Shown: positions 13,788 to 16,776 of the stretch, one piece after another
Layout of the letters: every line of letters begins with the position of its first letter
How positions within the stretch are numbered: the stretch's first letter is position 1
Assembly: GCA_030698575.1 (NCBI GenBank)
Contig: JAUYMQ010000438.1
Location: 1 to 16,776, forward strand
DNA from: Deltaproteobacteria bacterium
GTDB lineage: Bacteria; JAUYMQ01
Reading direction: 5' to 3'
DNA: 16,776 bases
Made by a program: the position numbers and the translations under genes
The notes under the pieces: generated by a model
Seen by the model: the letters and a program-made list of their open reading frames with translations, nothing else
Databases searched by the model: none
Told to the model about the DNA's origin: nothing

Positions 13788-13868
13788 GTCGCCTCCGTTG
13801 CTTGCCCTCGTTTGCTTTCGATGATGAGCCTCTGTGGCATCCGGCCTTCTGGCGACCGCTCCGGGACC

Positions 13869-13898
13869 TTGAATCGAGCGGCCGCTATCATTCATGAT
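13869..13898 (+). promoter_or_regulatory. possible promoter of the acyl-CoA dehydrogenase operon
   Basis: TTGAAT (13869-13874) and CATGAT (13893-13898) are separated by 18 bp, each 4/6 to sigma70 consensus. The -10 lies inside the palindrome at 13885-13900, the usual position for a repressor site. Confidence 0.35.
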
Positions 13899-13900
13899 AG
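13885..13900. promoter_or_regulatory. 16-bp palindrome, putative operator between divergent operons
   Basis: CTATCAT (13885-13891) and ATGATAG (13894-13900) form a perfect inverted repeat with a 2-bp centre. A further CATGAT copy follows at 13902-13907, a direct repeat of the right half. Its place between divergently transcribed catabolic genes suggests a TetR- or GntR-type repressor site; no regulator gene is in the window. Confidence 0.5.
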
Positions 13901-13988
13901 ACATGATGGCCTGGCCTGGTGCCCATGCATCATAACAGGAGCCCGGCCGCCCTTCCAAAGGGCGCCAAACCGAGCAAAGGAGCAGGCG

Positions 13989-15185
13989 ATGACACCTCTC
14001 TCGACCGCGCCGGATGCGGTCGCCGAGCTTTGCGGCCGCGTGCGCAAGTTCGTCGACGGCCGCGTCATCCCCGACGAGAAGATCCTCGACCGCGCCGACC
14101 CGGAGGCGAATGCGCTAATGAAGACGCTTCAGGGGGAGGCGAAGGCCGAGGGGCTTTGGGCCCTCAACCTACCCGTAGAGATCGGCGGCGGCGGCGTTCC
14201 CTTCATGCCCTACGTCTATGTGAACGAGATCATCGGGCGCTCGGAGCACGCGATGGCGGCCCTCGGCACGCACATCACGCAGGACAGCTGGATGCTGCAC
14301 CTCTTCGGAACGCCGGAGCAGAAGGAGCGCTGGCTTCTCCCCATGGCCCGCGGCGAGATCACCCCCAGCGTCGGCATGACCGAGCCCGAGGTGGCCGGAA
14401 GCGACCCGACCGGGATCCGCGCGACCGCGACGCTTGATGGCGACGAGTGGGTGGTGAACGCGCACAAGTGGTTCACCACCGGCGCGAACGTCGCGGCTTT
14501 CACGACGGTGATGTGCGTCACCGAGTCCGGCGCCGCGCCCCACCAGGCCGCCAGCATGATCCTGGTGCCGACGGATGCGCCGGGTTACGAGTTGGTCCGG
14601 ATCGTCCCGACCATGGGCGACACCAAGGGGCTTCACTGCGAAATCCGGCTCACCGACGTCCGGGTGCCGGTCTCGTACCTGCTCGGGAAACGCGGTCAGG
14701 GCTTTCACATCGCCCAGAAACGCCTCGGGCCGGGGCGGATCTTCCACTGCATGCGCTGGCTCGGGCAGGCCCAGCGCGCCTTCGAGCTCATGTGCAGCTA
14801 CGCGCTCGAACGAAAGGCCTTCGGCTCGCCACTGGCGCAAAAGCAGAGCGTCCAGAACTGGATCGCCGACAGCGCCGCCGAGATCCAGGCAGCGCGGCTT
14901 CTGACGCTCGATGCTGCCCGGCGCATAGACGAGGGCGACGAGGCCCGCGTGGAGATCAGCCTGATCAAGTTCTTCGGCGCCCGCGTCCTGCACGACGTGA
15001 TCGATCGCGCGATCCAGGTCCACGGCGCCCGGGGTGTATCGGGCGACACGCCCCTCGATAAGATGTATCGCCACGCGCGCTACGCGCGCATTTACGACGG
15101 CCCCGACGAGGTTCATCGCATGGTCGTCTCGCGCCGGATCCTCAAGGCCTTCGCCGTTGGTGAGGGGTGGCGGTTCAGTGGATGA
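13989..15185 (+). CDS. acyl-CoA dehydrogenase, ACAD11/LvaC-like
   Basis: A 398-aa FAD enzyme with the full fold: N-terminal helices, flavin motif SVGMTEPEVAGSD (127-139), HKWFTTGA (159-166), and a C-terminal helical domain with QVHGARGVSGDTPL (343-356). GPGRIFHCMRWLGQAQRAFE (247-266) and RIYDGPDEVHR (367-377) are close to human ACAD11. The residue aligned with the MCAD catalytic Glu is Asp370, as in ACAD11. In this subfamily the enzyme works with an APH-type kinase on hydroxyacyl-CoAs: the hydroxyl is phosphorylated and lost while the acyl chain becomes an enoyl-CoA. AAGGAG lies 6 nt before the ATG at 13989; the open frame extends upstream through the palindrome and the divergent gene and is not used. 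The kinase gene follows without a gap. Family certain, subfamily likely, substrate inferred. Confidence 0.95.
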   Translation: MTPLSTAPDAVAELCGRVRKFVDGRVIPDEKILDRADPEANALMKTLQGEAKAEGLWALNLPVEIGGGGVPFMPYVYVNEIIGRSEHAMAALGTHITQDSWMLHLFGTPEQKERWLLPMARGEITPSVGMTEPEVAGSDPTGIRATATLDGDEWVVNAHKWFTTGANVAAFTTVMCVTESGAAPHQAASMILVPTDAPGYELVRIVPTMGDTKGLHCEIRLTDVRVPVSYLLGKRGQGFHIAQKRLGPGRIFHCMRWLGQAQRAFELMCSYALERKAFGSPLAQKQSVQNWIADSAAEIQAARLLTLDAARRIDEGDEARVEISLIKFFGARVLHDVIDRAIQVHGARGVSGDTPLDKMYRHARYARIYDGPDEVHRMVVSRRILKAFAVGEGWRFSG

Positions 15186-15192
15186 AGCGGTG

Positions 15193-16221
15193 ATGAACGC
15201 CTCGCAGGAAGAGCTAATCGTCGAAAGCGCCCGCGCCGGCCTGCGCGAGAAGGCCCCCGGCGCACGGGTCGACGTTCAGGGGCTGCGCCGCCTGACGGGC
15301 GGTTCGGTTCGCGAGATCTGGGGCTTCGACGCGGTTCTGGCGCGGGATGGCGAACCGCCGGAACGGCGGCCGCTGGTCTTTCTTCTCTTCCGCGCGCGGG
15401 GGCCCGAGGGGAAACTTTCGCCGGAACAGGAGTTCAGGCTTCTCGAGATCGCCAGCGCGGCAGGGGTTCCTGTCCCCCAGCCGGTGTGGCAGGGAAAGAC
15501 CGCGGCAGGGGAACCCTTCTACGTGATGGCGCGCGTCGAGGGCGAGACGATCGGGAGCCGGATCCTGCGCGACGACCGGCTGGCCCGCGCGCGCGCCGCC
15601 CTCCCCGCCCAGGTGGCTGCCGCGGCTGCGGCGATCCATCGCGTTCCCCTCGGCCCCGAGCTCGATTTTCTCGAAGGACCCCCGGCCGACCGCGCCCCCG
15701 CCGACTGGGAGATCGCCCGCATCGAGGATCTCTACCGGCTGGTCACGCCGGATCCCCACCCCGTTTTCGAGCTGGCCCTTCGCTGGCTGCGCCAGCATCT
15801 ACCGCCGGGCACGTCCCGGGCGCTCGTGCACGGCGACTTCCGGATTGGAAACGTGATCGTGGATGAGACGGGACTGCGCGCGGTGCTCGACTGGGAACTG
15901 GCCCACATCGGCGATCCGATGGAGGATCTCGGCTGGTTCTGCGTGCGATCCTGGCGCTTTCGCGCGGATCACCTGCCGGCGGGAGGCGTGGGCAGTCGCG
16001 AGTCGCTGCTCGACGCATACGCCAAAGCCGGGGGAGGAGCCGCCGATCCCGCGCGCCTCCGCTTCTGGGAGATCTTCGGCAACCTCCGCTGGGGCGTTCT
16101 CACTCTCGTCCAGGCGCGATTCTTCCTGGGCGGGGCGAGCACGAGCGTGGAGCTGGCGAGCATCGGCCGGCGCACAGCGGAAACCGAGTGGGAACTCCTC
16201 AACCTGCTGGAGAGTGCGTGA
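15193..16221 (+). CDS. APH-fold phosphotransferase, putative hydroxyacyl-CoA kinase (LvaA / ACAD11 kinase-domain-like)
   Basis: About 342 aa with the aminoglycoside/choline kinase fold. The nucleotide loop is near LRRLTGGSVREIWGFD (31-46), the beta3 segment is LVFLLFRARG (61-70), and the catalytic loop is ALVHGDFRIGNVIVD (210-224) with Asp215 and Asn220. The metal-binding motif is AVLDWELAHIGDPMEDLGW (230-248) with Asp233. All key C-lobe residues are present, so an active kinase is expected. Antibiotic resistance is unlikely: this is the type fused to ACAD in mammalian ACAD10/11 and paired with it in LvaA/LvaC. The ATG at 15193 is 7 nt past the dehydrogenase stop; GTG 15178, overlapping that stop with GGTGG 7 nt upstream, is a good alternative. 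Its stop overlaps the next ATG by one base. Confidence 0.9.
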   Translation: MNASQEELIVESARAGLREKAPGARVDVQGLRRLTGGSVREIWGFDAVLARDGEPPERRPLVFLLFRARGPEGKLSPEQEFRLLEIASAAGVPVPQPVWQGKTAAGEPFYVMARVEGETIGSRILRDDRLARARAALPAQVAAAAAAIHRVPLGPELDFLEGPPADRAPADWEIARIEDLYRLVTPDPHPVFELALRWLRQHLPPGTSRALVHGDFRIGNVIVDETGLRAVLDWELAHIGDPMEDLGWFCVRSWRFRADHLPAGGVGSRESLLDAYAKAGGGAADPARLRFWEIFGNLRWGVLTLVQARFFLGGASTSVELASIGRRTAETEWELLNLLESA

Positions 16222-16676
16222 TGCAGGACCGGCCGACCCGTCACGAGCTGCTTGACGCCGTGCTGCGTTTCATCGAGGAGGAGCTGGTGCCCGATCTCGA
16301 GGGAAGGCTGAAGTTCCTCGCCCGCGTATCGGCGAACGTTCTGCGCATCGTCGATCGCGAGATCGAGAACGAGTCGGCGCATCTTGCCCGGGAGTGGGCG
16401 GGGCTCGACGGCCTCCTGGGTCCGGAGGCAATGCCGGCCGATCCCGCCGCGGCCCGGGAAGCCGTCACGCGGCGATCCGGGGCGCTCTGCGATCGAATCC
16501 GGACCGGCGAGGCCGACGCGGGACCGTTCAGGGAAGCAGTCATGGGACATCTGCGCGAAACGATTCGCGAAAAAGTATCGGTCTCGGACCCGGGGATCCT
16601 CGAGCGGGACGAGGGAGGCATGCAGAGCCCGTCGCCACCCTCCCGGCCGGGGCGGGCAGGCAATCGGGACGAATGA
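16221..16676 (+). CDS. small DUF6285-like protein, putative kinase partner (LvaB-like)
   Basis: A 151-aa soluble protein whose ATG overlaps the stop of the kinase gene (TGATG), so translation is coupled. The N-terminal half QDRPTRHELLDAVLRFIEEE (2-21), LVPDLEGRLKFLARVSANVL (22-41) and RIVDREIENE matches the pattern I recall for DUF6285, a family found beside APH kinases and acyl-CoA dehydrogenases. It is helical, with no signal peptide, membrane segment or catalytic motif. In the Pseudomonas levulinate pathway a small protein, LvaB, is needed with LvaA for 4-hydroxyacyl-CoA phosphorylation; I infer the same supporting role here from position and size. The last 25 or so residues (after ILERDE) are Pro/Ser/Gly-rich and look like a non-conserved tail. 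Confidence 0.82.
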   Translation: MQDRPTRHELLDAVLRFIEEELVPDLEGRLKFLARVSANVLRIVDREIENESAHLAREWAGLDGLLGPEAMPADPAAAREAVTRRSGALCDRIRTGEADAGPFREAVMGHLRETIREKVSVSDPGILERDEGGMQSPSPPSRPGRAGNRDE

Positions 16677-16754
16677 GCCCCGTGCAGGCCGGGTGAAATG
16701 TTCGCTGATTACACGACCAATCCACAAGCGCTGAAGACGACGGCACATATTTGT

Positions 16755-16760
16755 TTGACA
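16755..16760 (+). promoter_or_regulatory. possible -35 box at the window edge
   Basis: A perfect TTGACA lies 78 nt past the last stop codon, in a locally AT-richer stretch. With normal spacing its -10 would start at or just beyond the right edge, so it cannot be confirmed. It may drive a separate downstream gene. Confidence 0.3.
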
Positions 16761-16776
16761 GGGGTGCGTACAGCCC

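Noticed and set aside
14169-15116. Minus-strand open frame of 315 codons opposite the acyl-CoA dehydrogenase
   Set aside because: It is the complement of a clearly conserved gene and has no recognisable motif.
15193-16221. Aminoglycoside resistance gene
   Set aside because: The APH fold is real, but linkage to an ACAD11-like dehydrogenase and a DUF6285-like gene indicates metabolic hydroxyacyl-CoA kinase activity rather than drug resistance.

Overview
The window is high-GC, densely coded bacterial chromosome. LpxD (lipid A synthesis), an OmpA/Pal-like protein and a DsbA-type lipoprotein point to a Gram-negative envelope. An F420-type luciferase-like oxidoreductase and an ACAD11-like acyl-CoA dehydrogenase with its kinase partner are common in uncultured, metabolically versatile lineages (deltaproteobacterial sensu lato, Tectomicrobia/Binatota-like, or similar). 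That placement is inference; no rRNA or other marker gene is present. No phage, transposase, CRISPR, rRNA or tRNA was seen.

Layout. (1) Positions 1-4144, minus strand: a DUF2079 membrane protein overlaps by 4 nt a GT-C glycosyltransferase-like protein with a C-terminal TPR tail; an Smr-domain (SmrB-like) gene with its own sigma70-like promoter follows and runs off the left edge. (2) 4383-5462, plus: a lipoprotein joining a SurA-N-like helical region to a DsbA-like thioredoxin domain. It is convergent with (3) 5496-8745, minus: a solitary Eco57I-like adenine-N6 DNA methyltransferase followed by lpxD. The methyltransferase start lies in a 15-bp tandem repeat that carries several in-frame start codons. 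(4) 8746-9122: a gene-free gap with a strong plus-strand intrinsic terminator that has no obvious gene before it, then an AT-rich promoter-like island. (5) 9123-12404, plus: the OmpA-like protein (ending in a perfect palindromic terminator), a flippase-like membrane protein and a CPA2 cation/proton antiporter. (6) 12412-13787, minus: a VOC-fold enzyme and an F420-type LLM oxidoreductase. (7) 13989-16676, plus: ACAD11-like dehydrogenase, APH-like kinase and a small DUF6285-like protein, tightly coupled and divergent from block 6 across a 201-bp gap with a 16-bp palindrome.

The most coherent unit is blocks 6-7. The ACAD / APH-kinase / small-protein triad is the unfused counterpart of mammalian ACAD10/ACAD11 and resembles LvaC-LvaA-LvaB of Pseudomonas levulinate catabolism. 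It probably removes a hydroxyl group from (4-)hydroxyacyl-CoAs through a phosphorylated intermediate. The rest is mostly envelope biogenesis and transport. The least explained parts are the methyltransferase 5' end with its repeat-embedded starts and the orphan terminator behind it.
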